A DNA stretch of 64,000 bases, taken from contig NC_083531.1 in the NCBI RefSeq assembly GCF_032362555.1, positions 3,906,001 through 3,970,000 on the forward strand. The letters run 5' to 3'. Positions 23,901 through 33,394 of the stretch are shown here, in pieces. Under the pieces are notes generated by a model, which saw nothing but the letters and a program-made list of their open reading frames with translations, searched no databases and was not told the DNA's origin. Numbering within the stretch: position 1 is the first letter of the stretch; every line of letters starts with the position of its first letter. Source of the stretch: Amyelois transitella. Taxonomy: Eukaryota; Arthropoda; Insecta; Lepidoptera; Pyralidae. The position numbers were made by a program, and so were the translations under genes.

Positions 23901-25558
23901 CCGGGGGCCCCTTCCGGCTGGGGGCCCGTGGCATTTCGCCGACTTGCCACCCTGTAGTTACGCCACTGCATCACGCATTATGATCAAGGACGAATCACTT
24001 TCCCGGTTTTTTTTCACATTTTTCATTATTTCTTCGCTCCTAAAAGTTGCAGCGTTATGTTATATAGCCTAAAGCCTTCCTCGATAAATGGTCTATTCAA
24101 CGCAAAAATAATTTTTCAATTCGAACCAGAAGTTCCTGAGATTAGCGCGTTCAAACAAACAAACTCTTCAGCTTTATAATATTAGTATAGGTGAATGTTT
24201 GTATGTTTCCAGTTCCACGTGACCGTCTGTCCGAAACGCCTCATGTTCGACAGGGAGGTGTACATAATGGACGATTATTACCAGCCGGCAGCTGCTGCGC
24301 CGGCGGCGCCAACTGTGGTGCCCTGCGAGGAGAACTGGGACGAGGTTAGTTGTTACATACATACAGACACACATACATACGTACATACATACATACATAC
24401 GTACTTACATACCTACATACATACAGACATACATACATACGTACATACAAACGTTCATACATACATACGGACATACATACATACATACAGTGCGGTGTGG
24501 TTCACGGCATCAATAAAAAAAAAGAGAATACTTGGGACCACTCCGTCTGACTCCTATGGATGTCGTAAAAGGCGACTAAGGGATAGGCTAATAAATTTTG
24601 GGATTCTTCGTTTAGGTGATGTGCTAGCGACTTGTCACTATTTAAATATCAAATCAATCATTAAGCAGCAATACAGTTGAACGCGGCCTACAAAAATAAT
24701 CCCAAGTTTGTCAGTCTTTCCCTTAGTCGCCTTTTACGTCATCCATGAGAAAGATAGGTGGAGTGGTCCTGTTTTTAAATGCAGGGAATATTTTATTTTC
24801 ACGGATATTTTCTTTTATTTGTAATAATACCACAACTTGAGCCCGCTGAAACAATTTCTCTAAGAGGGTATTAAGGGATCAGATTTTTTGTATTGAGATT
24901 ATTTCTATCGCGGGTAAACGCATTATATAGCATTATCATTACACTACATAGCATAAAGTAAAGTCGCTTCCCGCGTCTGTCTCTATGTATGGGCGTATGT
25001 TTACTTAGATAGAATCTCTATCAGAATTACCTTTTCCCTTAAAAGATACCTATTTAAAACTACACAATGGATTTTGATGCATATTTTTTTAATACATAGA
25101 GTGATTAATTATTATTATTAGACGAACGTATCTTGATTAAATTAAGGACGTCCTGGTAAAGGGTCAGGTCAAGAGTACCCGAAACCGCCGAGCTTGCATG
25201 AAGAGAGTTATGAATGTGGATGAAGCGGAGGAAGTATGCAGAGATCGTGGCAAGTGGAAAGAGGTAGTCCCTGCCTACCCCTCCGGGAAAGAGGTGTGAA
25301 TTTATGTATGTATGTATGTATAGAGTGATTCAAGAGGAATGTTTATATGTATAAATTTTTAACAGCGCGATGCCTTTACGGTACGCTATCTCTAGTAAAG
25401 TATACAATTTTTTTTTATAGGAAGCGACAACTTCGTATGATCCGAATCAGGCCAAAAAGGGGTCCCATGTCATCACCAAAATAAAGGGTGCTACCCCCTC
25501 TGAACGAAGAAAGGCGCGTATGGAAGGTGTGAAAAATTTCCGACCACTTGAGAACTAA
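20933..25558 (+). CDS. GTSF1: GTSF1/Asterix homologue, double CHHC zinc-finger piRNA factor
   Basis: Coding parts: 20933-21106, 24213-24344, 25421-25558 (all phase 0), 147 residues. Two U11-48K-type CHHC fingers follow the family spacing C-x5-H-x9-H-x3-C: C12, H18, H28, C32 and C44, H50, H60, C64. An Ala/Pro stretch and an acidic-aromatic C-terminal tail (ENWDEEATTSYDP) follow. Related proteins bind PIWI and are needed for transposon silencing, in flies at the transcriptional step; this role is carried over by homology. The second finger is split by a 3.1-kb intron between D58 and F59. The start ATG lies 4 nt inside its exon. Poly(A) signal at 25740. Confidence 0.93.
21132..21403 (+). mobile_element. 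Lep1-like Helitron in GTSF1 intron
   Basis: Begins TCTATACTATAATATTATAA about 25 bp after the finger-2 donor and ends GGGCACAG-CTAG|T. Confidence 0.8.
21413..21645 (+). repeat. tRNA-derived SINE family B, best copy
   Basis: The head GGCCTCTGTGGAGCAGTGGT has an A-box-like segment and GGCTCGAATCCCGG a B box; the body includes GGCCTGGGTCTTGGATGTTT. The head is tRNA-like but lacks a proper acceptor stem, so it is not a tRNA gene. Other copies (minus): 18163-18372, 23415-23640, 33985-34245, 36215-36412, 38935-39118, 63290-63430. Confidence 0.8.
21985..23412. repeat. Family A copies in GTSF1 intron
   Basis: Plus copies at 21985-22214 and 23156-23412 and a minus full copy at 22551-22814. Between 22815 and 23155 there is AT-rich sequence with no feature seen. 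Confidence 0.75.
23415..23640 (-). repeat. SINE family B copy
   Basis: Carries GGGATTCGAACCCGGGACCT. Followed by about 300 bp with a TE-like GC-rich block (CCGGGGGCCCCTTCCGGCTG, near 23890-23960). Confidence 0.7.
23990..24192 (-). mobile_element. Partial Lep1-like Helitron before GTSF1 exon 3
   Basis: 3'-deleted copy; its 5' end (ATATTAGTATAG) lies 20 bp from the exon 3 acceptor at 24212. Confidence 0.7.
24356..24492. repeat. (ACAT)n-type microsatellite
   Basis: About 135 bp of imperfect CATA repeats starting 12 bp after the GTSF1 exon 3 donor. Followed by a diverged family A copy (24488-24690). Confidence 0.85.
25107..25319 (+). mobile_element. LINE family E 3' end with target-site duplication
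   Basis: Contains ACGTCCTGGTAAAGGGTCAG and the frame CRDRGKW, a LINE-type C-terminus, and ends in (TATG)n. Flanked by the 11-bp direct repeat ATAGAGTGATT (25096-25106 and 25320-25330), so it inserted by target-primed reverse transcription into an older repeat (pieces at 25065-25106 and 25320-25360, also at 1-60). Other copies: 33448-33600, 55362-55555, 59155-59313 and, minus, 58568-58728, 61920-62117. Confidence 0.75.
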
Positions 25559-25739
25559 ATATTATGTTATAGTCAGGAAAAATCATAGAATTCGGAATAA
25601 TAGGAGACTGTAGAAGTGGCAAGTACTGGTGTAAGTATGTGACTTCACAACTAGTAGTATGTGACTGTACATATTGCATATCAATTCTGGATTCCCTTTT
25701 GACATATTAAAAGATGTAATTGAAATTTCTGGCCACTTG

Positions 25740-25745
25740 AATAAA
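25740..25745 (+). terminator. Poly(A) signal of GTSF1
   Basis: AATAAA 182 nt after the stop codon. Confidence 0.6.
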
Positions 25746-27496
25746 CTGAATGTTAATTATAAATTAATTAGTAAAAATATATCCGTATATATATATTTTT
25801 ATTAATCAAATATTTTAATAGTTTTTGACAAATCAGCAAACCGATCTCTTCCAGCCAACCTTACTACCTTACCTTACTTAGATACTATATTTTATAATAA
25901 CTATTTAAAAAAGCTAAACGCCCAAGATCCAGTTCAATCAGAAAAAGTTCTTGAACTTTAGAAGTGGCAATTACTGGTGAATGTGACGTCGCTAATAGTT
26001 GTGACGTCATGAAGTTTTCATATTGTGAATTATGATATTTATTTGACAGCTTTGCAACTGTGCAGTTGACCGTGTGCGATGCGATTGTATAGTTTCAAGT
26101 TCTGTGTCATTTCTATTGGCTTGCATTGTTCCGATTACTATGGGAAATGTGACGGGTTGAAAGTTTAAGTCCAACGTTTGAGCAACGCATTTTTAGGGCA
26201 TAATTTGGGCTATAGAATGACACAACACCGGCAAACAATTATAAAAGATTTCCTTTGTGAAGTGAAAACTTGTCTAAAAGAGCGTGAGTTATTATAAATT
26301 AACCTTATAATTTATGATATCTTTATGAAAAGTATAATTATTAATTGTCTTCCTTCTAGCTATAGTACTTAGCAAGTTTTTCATAACTCACTTTCATAAT
26401 TTTATAAATGTTAAAGTTATTATAAATTTTAATATTATGATTGGTCAATTTTTAGCCTTAAATTTGATAATTTTTTTTCAATTTTGGGTTTCAAATTTTT
26501 TTTTTGGGAATATTTTTCTTTTCACGATAAATTTTTCACAAAAAATTAATAATTTACTAATATTTGGTGAAATGTAGTATGTCTTACTGACATTTTAACA
26601 CCAATAGGTATGTTATCTGTATTCACAAATGAATATACCTAAATGCTCAATTTGTACGCTCGAAATGTTTTCTTATTAATTTGAATTGGCCTAAAGTGAA
26701 CTATTTAACTATGTATGCCATATGATTTTGACATGTGAAAATAACGGAGTCGTAAACATTAGCCCCAAAATGTGCTCAATTTCTGTCAAAATAATGCCAT
26801 TATTACTCCTAAGACCCAAGTCTGACAGACTCAGACAGACTTGATTGAACGTGTGTAATTATAAGGTGCAGTCTAGTAACAGCTAGTCGCTAGTCGTCGG
26901 TCGTTCAGTCGGTCAGACTTAGGTCTTACGTATTAAATCGCTGGTCCTAAATGAGGCGTTGTTTATGTCCAAAGGATGTTAAATATACAGATAGGATAGT
27001 TCCAAAAATTTTAACTTTAAGACGTTTGAAAAAACTTGTCATAAATATGGACTTGTGTGGCGAGGTAATGCCCAAGACAGTGCGACAAAAGACGTGTATG
27101 CAAACATCATATAGGTGTTTGCATACATATGTATGTCTTCCGCTGTTTTTAGACTTAAGAAAGTATGTAAGATTTTGTGAAGTTACCATAAGTATGTTGA
27201 CGAGTCATCAGGCAAAATTCTATATTTTTTAAGTCTTTTTCTCTATATCTTGTGATATAAGTTTACATCTTCTGAAAGAAGAAACTTTATGACTGATAGG
27301 TCGAAGTAACTACTGTACGTGTAAGTTCCTTGGTGTTACCCGAAATTCGTACGATGTCGCCGTCATTAGCTGTTTATATCAAATACACGGAAAATTCAGT
27401 GCGTATTTTATAAATTTATTTGGCCGCCTTGTATCGAGTATGTACTCTACTTCGTGTAATATACATACATTAGTTTGAATGTATTGATCTTATATA
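25746..27496. other. Gene-free AT-rich stretch after GTSF1
   Basis: No exon supported. A segment near 25968-26010 (GAAGTGGCAATTACTGGTG) imperfectly repeats part of the GTSF1 3' UTR (25611-25665). A run of related TAGTCG/GGTCG words lies near 26882-26925. Short open frames here have no recognisable domain. Confidence 0.4.
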
Positions 27497-27756
27497 CATA
27501 GCTGGGCACCGTTAATCAAATAGTTAACTTCGTTAATCGTTTATCCGCTACAAAAAAAGTTAGCTTCGTTAAACGTTAAAGCGTTACATTTGGGAAGAAT
27601 TAACGCAAGTTAACGTTAATCGTTAATCCGTTAATATGTGTAAAATTGCATTTTTATATCGTTGCGTTAGTGAACTTATAAAACTTGTTGGTTTAGGTTC
27701 TGGAAGTTAACAGGTTAGGAATAAAACAAAATACTTGTATAATTCAAATGTGTAAT

Positions 27757-28062
27757 TTAATTGTCGGGCATAAGGTGCATATTCCCCTTCATGAACATTA
27801 ACATGTTGAAGTTCTCGTCTGAAAGCGACGCTCGTTTTGGTGTTAAAATGTCTTTACCCGTGGAAAACAGACGTTCAACTGCAGCGCTTGAGGGTATAGC
27901 AGTATTGTATTTAATAAATAGATTTATAAATATTTGTTCCCCGAGGAATGCAGCATCGTTGAACGAGTCTATTGATTTCATGTCCAGCCACATTTTAACG
28001 AGACTTTGCGCTTTACTCTTTAAAGAGTTGGAGCTCTTTGGTTTTTCTATAGACTGAGTCAC
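27757..28062 (-). pseudogene. hAT transposase C-terminal fragment
   Basis: About 100 residues with the hAT dimerisation signature (SSAAVERLFSTGKDIL, then a LSDENFNMLMF helix). An upstream fragment at 28815-28994 (acidic DDDEEEDFF end) is separated from it by the nested insert and lies in a different frame. The catalytic N-terminal part is absent, so no active enzyme is encoded. Confidence 0.8.
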
Positions 28063-28064
28063 AG

Positions 28065-28814
28065 AATAGGCTATTACACTCTTTTTTGAAAACTGTTTTA
28101 AATCAATCCTGAGACTGTATTTTACCTATAGAATTTTTATTAAAATTTTTTGAAGCCGAAAAGTGCTCTAAAAACGATTTATTATTTATGATTTTGTATT
28201 TTCGCGCGAAAACGCCATCCGCCATGCTGTTTTGACTCGTGACGTCATACTTTTAGTAAACAATACGGCTCTACGTAAGACTAAAGTAAAAAGATTTTTG
28301 TAATAATGAATTACAATACATATTGTTGGTGTCTTGTTCCTGAATGCAAGAATACAAGTATAAAAACACCAGAAAAATCTTAATTCAGCAGAACAGAAAT
28401 CGGGATTGGACGCAAAAAATTTCGCCACCATCAACGTATTAATCCTCGGTAGATTTATATTGTCTGCTTTCACAAAACCGTCTTCCATGATTCTATTAAA
28501 TTATTAAAGAGTAAAAACACAAAAACGTGATAGAAATTTTAAAATTTCAAAATAAACAGAGCCTGACATCATCAATATGTTTTCGATTCGATATTTGTTT
28601 ACTAAAAGTATGACGTCACGTCAGTACCCAACATGGCGGATAGCGTTTTCGACTTTTGAAGAACAGATTAAAAAAGAGGATTTTTTAAATTGAATTATAA
28701 AATCCATATTGCACTTTTATGAATAATGATCGATGTTTTTCTTTTATTTTTTACAAAATCTATAAGATACGTGCATTTTTATATTTTTTTTTACATCGTG
28801 TAAAATAGCCTATT
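28065..28814. mobile_element. Nested element inside the hAT, with a THAP-like start
   Basis: Bounded by AATAGGCTATT in inverted orientation (28065-28075, 28804-28814), with internal inverted arms of about 60 bp (28202-28264 and 28590-28656) containing TGACGTCATACTTTTAGTAA. At 28308-28385 (+) a short frame reads MNYNTYCWCLVPECKN and stops after 25 residues. The C-x-C/P-x-C pattern suggests the start of a THAP zinc finger as in P-element-like transposases. Family call is tentative. Confidence 0.5.
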
Positions 28815-29348
28815 GAAAAAGTCTTCCTCCTCGTCATCATCGTTGTTACTCGCATTGCTCCCTCCGCCAGTTAAACTATCTCTGTCCTTCGAATTTTCCG
28901 CTGCTTCTTGTCTTAAAGCATCTTCTACCTTTTTTTCCATACCCTTTCTTACTGCATCCACTCTACTGCTGTCATACGTTTCCAGCCATATCAACCGGAA
29001 CTTTGGGTGAAATGCCGCGGCAAGTAGGCACTGTTCATCATTCAGGCAGGCATTAGATTAACGATTAACGGACTACTGCATATTAACGGAAGTTAACGTG
29101 TCCGTTAACATTTTTAAAAGTTAACTTAAAAGTTAATTCGTTAATCAAAATGTTAACTTCGTTAATTAACGATTAACGGATTAACGAGTTAATGCCCAGC
29201 TATGCTTATATAACAGCATGATCCAATGTAGGTTAAGATTCCTAACAAATTTTTTTTGTGCAAAAACCTGACTTGTCCAACCGGACCGAACTTTCTGGGT
29301 TAAAATAATAACTCCATTAATATAAAATAAATTTTCCGTCTTTGTGTG

Positions 29349-29952
29349 CATACATATAATCACGTCTATATCCCTTGCGAGGTAGACAGAGCCAACAGTC
29401 TCGAAATTACCAATAGTTTACGTTTAGCTGTTTGGCCTAATGATAGAATTGAGATTCAAATCTTTGCATACATGAGAAAAAAAAAAGAAAAGAATGCATA
29501 GATTTAATTGTTGTGAAAAAGGAAATTAAATTTGTACCTACTATGCGATATTTGGTAAAAATGTTAATCAAAAATTAATGTTTAAAAAAATCGAATTTCA
29601 TTCATTTATTTTTTTATGATATTAACACGAGAAGGTATCTTCCGTGTGTTAATTCGTTGTTCATTGTATCATTGTAAATAAATATTACATTATTGTAAGA
29701 TAATTGGTATTTTTATTTTGTTAGTGGTTTAAAATGATTTTAGGTTAACATAGGATGTAAATGATTTGATAAGCAGAAGGCACGAGCCTTTGGTCCACTT
29801 TGGTTTGCCAAGGACGCTGTAAAAGGCGATTAAGTGAATAAGCATAGATTATGATCTATATGCAGAAGTATGTAGAGATCGTGGCAAGTGGAAAGAGGTA
29901 GTCTCTGCTTACCCCTCCTGGAAAGAAGCGTGATTTTATGTATGTATGTATG
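29349..29952. repeat. Family A and LINE E fragments beside HGH1
   Basis: 5'-end-deleted family A (minus, 29349-29462), then AT-rich sequence, then a LINE E 3' end with TATG tail (29866-29952). Confidence 0.65.
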
Positions 29953-30028
29953 ATCTGAGCTAAGTTGTAACAGTAACAGTGATAAATGCTAGAACAACAA
30001 AATACTTTGAAATATAGTTTTAAAACAA

Positions 30029-30034
30029 TTTATT
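30029..30034 (-). terminator. Poly(A) signal overlapping the HGH1 stop codon
   Basis: The final codons GAA-TAA followed by AT create AATAAA across the stop. No other AATAAA occurs in the next 90 nt. Confidence 0.5.
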
Positions 30035-31112
30035 CAACAGCTTTTAAATAATCTTGGTCCATTTTCTCGAATTTCTCCTTCATATCATCAGGTACTTCTA
30101 CAGTTGACAAATCATCAGCACCAACCTCGTCTTCTTTTTGTATCAGAATGTCAACTACGTTCTCGCAAGCAAGTAGTGCTTGCGGATCTTTCTCCCATTT
30201 ATGATATTCTCTAAGAATGTAATACACTCCGTTCTCTCTTAATATCTCCCTTCCCTCCCTTTTTGTACAAAATTTAACTAATGTCTCTAATATCATCTTA
30301 CGGATGTCTATATCTGGATCACGTTTTTTTTCTTTCGGCAAATATTGTAACGCAATCGGAAGTTTGTCCATCTCTTCGTCATCATAATCCTCATCCCCCA
30401 TTAACGGATGTAAAAGGTAAGTGAGTAAATCCAATTCTGAACTAAGTAAATAATCATGATTTTCTGTATCAAATGATAAGTTCCTTACAGTTCCTATAGC
30501 ACCACCTCTTCGTATTACAGATTGCTCGAAATTACAAAACGGTAACAGTTTTATTAAAGGTACGTGTGGATTTTCTTCTAACAACCATTTCCTTATACGT
30601 GCACTTTGACTTAAATTACTGAACATTGGCGATAGGTAATGCAAATTTGAATTTTTATTGAATTCTAAGTTAACATACGCATTTAATAAATCATTTAGTT
30701 GTGGTATAAATGTGTCTAGGCAAACTTCTAAGCCTTCTTCGGATCTGGTTATGTTTGTTAAGATCATGCATGCAATATCAGCGTATCTTTTTTCCGGATT
30801 CAGCACATAACCTATAAGTAATTCTATTATATTCTTGTGGATTTTCGGCTTGTATTTTAGAAGTTCTGAAGCGCCTTTTGGTTGAGCCGTTAAGTTTACT
30901 AACACTGCAAGTGCGTTTTTAGATATCTCGTTGCTTTTATCTTCAATTAATTCAATAATGCACTGAATAGTCTGTTCGTTTTCAAGGAGTGTGTTTATGC
31001 CTTCTTCTTTCCCTGATAAACCGAGAAGGTAATCAAGTGAAACATATTTTAAGTCTAAACGGGAGTTCGGCTGTAAGAACTCCAACATTTCTGTAAGCGG
31101 ATCTTTAGCCAT
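30030..31112 (-). CDS. HGH1: HGH1 homologue, armadillo-type eEF2 chaperone
   Basis: Single-exon, 360 residues, close to the family's usual length. All-helical armadillo-like repeats run through residues about 20-230 (for example NALAVLVNLTAQPKGASELL). They are followed by an acidic loop (GDEDYDDEEMDKLP) and the conserved C-terminal HGH1 domain (ALQYLPKEKKRDPDIDIRKM; REGREILRENGVYYILREYH). In yeast Hgh1 helps fold elongation factor eEF2 with the chaperonin TRiC; the same job is expected here in the cytosol. The ATG opens the domain directly and no signal peptide is present. It is the only intronless conserved gene in the window. Confidence 0.95.
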   Translation of the reverse strand: MAKDPLTEMLEFLQPNSRLDLKYVSLDYLLGLSGKEEGINTLLENEQTIQCIIELIEDKSNEISKNALAVLVNLTAQPKGASELLKYKPKIHKNIIELLIGYVLNPEKRYADIACMILTNITRSEEGLEVCLDTFIPQLNDLLNAYVNLEFNKNSNLHYLSPMFSNLSQSARIRKWLLEENPHVPLIKLLPFCNFEQSVIRRGGAIGTVRNLSFDTENHDYLLSSELDLLTYLLHPLMGDEDYDDEEMDKLPIALQYLPKEKKRDPDIDIRKMILETLVKFCTKREGREILRENGVYYILREYHKWEKDPQALLACENVVDILIQKEDEVGADDLSTVEVPDDMKEKFEKMDQDYLKAVE

Positions 31113-31260
31113 AATTTTACAAAAATAAAATTCCGAGATTAATAACTATGCCGTCGAACAGCCTGTTGGAAAAAAACCAAATATCACATTGGCATGAAAA
31201 TGAAAGATGTCAATGTCATATGAATTGTCAGTCTTCTTTTTTCTAGACGAAGGTAAACCA
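31113..31260 (-). promoter_or_regulatory. HGH1 upstream region
   Basis: Unique sequence with repeated TGACAT/TGACAA words on the minus strand (about 31187-31212), like those between shutdown and GTSF1. The exact start site is not visible. Confidence 0.35.
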
Positions 31261-33317
31261 AAATTAATATTATTTCATCTGAATTAAGTTTGTGTATTAA
31301 TAAATAATATTTCATCTGCATAACTTTAACCTTTAAACATTATAATTAATCTGTGACTTTAACTAGCGAAAAAGCGCAGCTTATGATATAAAAAATTAAA
31401 TTTACATTTAAATATTTTAACCAATTTAAAATGGCTCGCGATATTTTTATATATATACCTATATCTGTGCTTAGCACGCCAAATTACCTTTATAAATAAT
31501 TTTTATTTGAGCCCAGAAAATGCCTACATATTTGAGTTGAACAGATTAAGTTTCTTGTTTACTGCTTCTTATGTTATGTAGTACTGTGCTATGTAGAGCA
31601 TAAAATATGCATTAATGTTGTTCATTAGTATGTATTGCTTGTATTGTAATATCCACACACTAATACTTATGAAAAAATACTCGCATCGCCATCTATTGTT
31701 GAGTAGCCACAACATTCTTTTTGGTAATCCCAGAACAAAAACCAACAGCTGAAAATGTGATGGGAAATGATTTTAAGTAAAACTTCAGTGCCATTTTAAG
31801 TTTATTTTGTAAATAGTGCTCCATTACATTTACAATAAACAAAATATTTACAATTACTCGAGTGGACGTATTTTATCATGGCAACTTACGCTACAAGTGA
31901 TTAGAAGATACGCTAGCTATATAATATATTTTTGATTTAAACATATTGAACTATTTCATAATACTTAGGGTACATTAACCATTGCTTGGCAAAACACATT
32001 ACTCTATACAGCTAAACCAGAAACAATATAAAGTGCTGACACTTTCTAAATATGTAACTACTAAAAGAGAAATTACATCATTTTGTCGAATGTGATTTTT
32101 TTACATTTAGTTTTCATGAGTTAACGGCGCCCTTTTTTAATAAAGCTAATATAACTATAAGCTAGAATAATTCAGTAGTGTAGTGTACAATAATTACTAA
32201 GCCATGACTCGTAATACGAATTATTGCACTGGCAGTTTATAAAATAAGGTGGGTGCATTAAAAATTCTAATAAGATTTTACAATTGAGAGACACTCGTTA
32301 ATATTATCCTATCACAGATGGCAGCACAAGTCAACTTTTAAAGAAACTTTTGAAGAAGACTAACGAATAATAATTTAAAAAAATAGCAATTTACTACATT
32401 TAAATGATTATAATTATTCGCAAAGCAGGTGCTATTCATATTAGTTTATAAATATACTTATTTTACTAATGCACTTAATAGAATACCTACCATTTTTTCG
32501 ACAAACGGTTGAAATATCTTTTAGAATTCTTATAACATTTTTTTTTAGAAAATCTGATAATCAATATTCAGGTAACATTATATTTCAATATTTGTGCATC
32601 TAAGTTGTAGAGAACTATATAAGTGATTTATTTGCGATAATGCAGTTTTAAGGTTATGTAGAATTAGAAGGTATAGACATAACATACATACATACATAAA
32701 ATCACGCCTCTTTCCCATATTCTTTATTTTTCTCATTCTTTCTCTTTTTTCATTAGACATAACATATTTTTAAAATAATTTTCATAGTTAGCTTAAAATG
32801 TTATTTTCAGTTTAGTTTTAAGAAAACTTACTTCAAGCACGCTAAACTGTTACTATTAAAAACGCACCTATAAATTACTATGTAGGATTATTTTAATTTT
32901 ACATAAATTATGAAAGCAACGAAAAAACTACTTCTTAACACTTCTGATATTATGATATTATCTGTGCAAAATTTCAATTTTGGTCGAGAAAGTATGGATT
33001 GAATTTCACTTATAAATATTTCCTAGTAGTCGCTAACTTTATGTTGAAATGGCTCTACAAGCAGGTTGCGAATGCTTTCTTATTTCTACTATTTGATACA
33101 AGATGGCGCTATAAGTAGTGATGTGCCCGCGTCTTCTTTCATAAAACAATAACATATTAAATTAATAAAACAGAATATTGATTCAAACGGATGAATAAAT
33201 GACCGAGCCGTTTCACATTTTTCAACGGCGCAGTGCTGCCCTCATTGAAATAAATCATTTTACTTAAAACAAAGTTGAAAAATAAGAAAGGCTCGTAATC
33301 TTATGATATAATTATTC
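31261..33317. other. Intergenic/3' UTR stretch
   Basis: AT-rich. It would contain the 3' UTR of the EB-module gene ending at 33318; candidate AATAAA signals on the minus strand lie at 32723-32728, 32627-32632 and 31801-31806. No other exon seen. Confidence 0.4.
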
Positions 33318-33394
33318 TTAATAACTTAAAACGGAATTTCTGATGCAGACTACGACGAAAATGGCGAACATCGAGGTTTTCAGAATGTCAGCAT
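33318..33394 (-). CDS. C-terminal hydrophobic exon of the EB-module gene
   Basis: Acceptor GCTAATGATTTCAG, entry G|AT, 25 further residues and TAA. Its phase and anchor-like character match the last exon of the neighbouring gene at 60296-60369, which supports both models. Confidence 0.72.

Larger units (their letters stand above)
27497..29204 (-). mobile_element. Decayed hAT-type DNA transposon with intact ends
   Basis: Perfect 12-bp terminal inverted repeats CATAGCTGGGCA at both ends, flanked by the 8-bp duplication CTTATATA (27489-27496, 29205-29212), the size hAT elements make. Subterminal zones (27510-27640, 29050-29190) are dense in GTTAA/TTAAC words, as in hAT transposase-binding regions. 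Total 1,708 bp including a nested insert. Confidence 0.85.

Noticed and set aside
26951-27232. 93-codon plus-strand frame after GTSF1
   Set aside because: Overlaps an equally long antisense frame, has no recognisable domain and no flanking signals.
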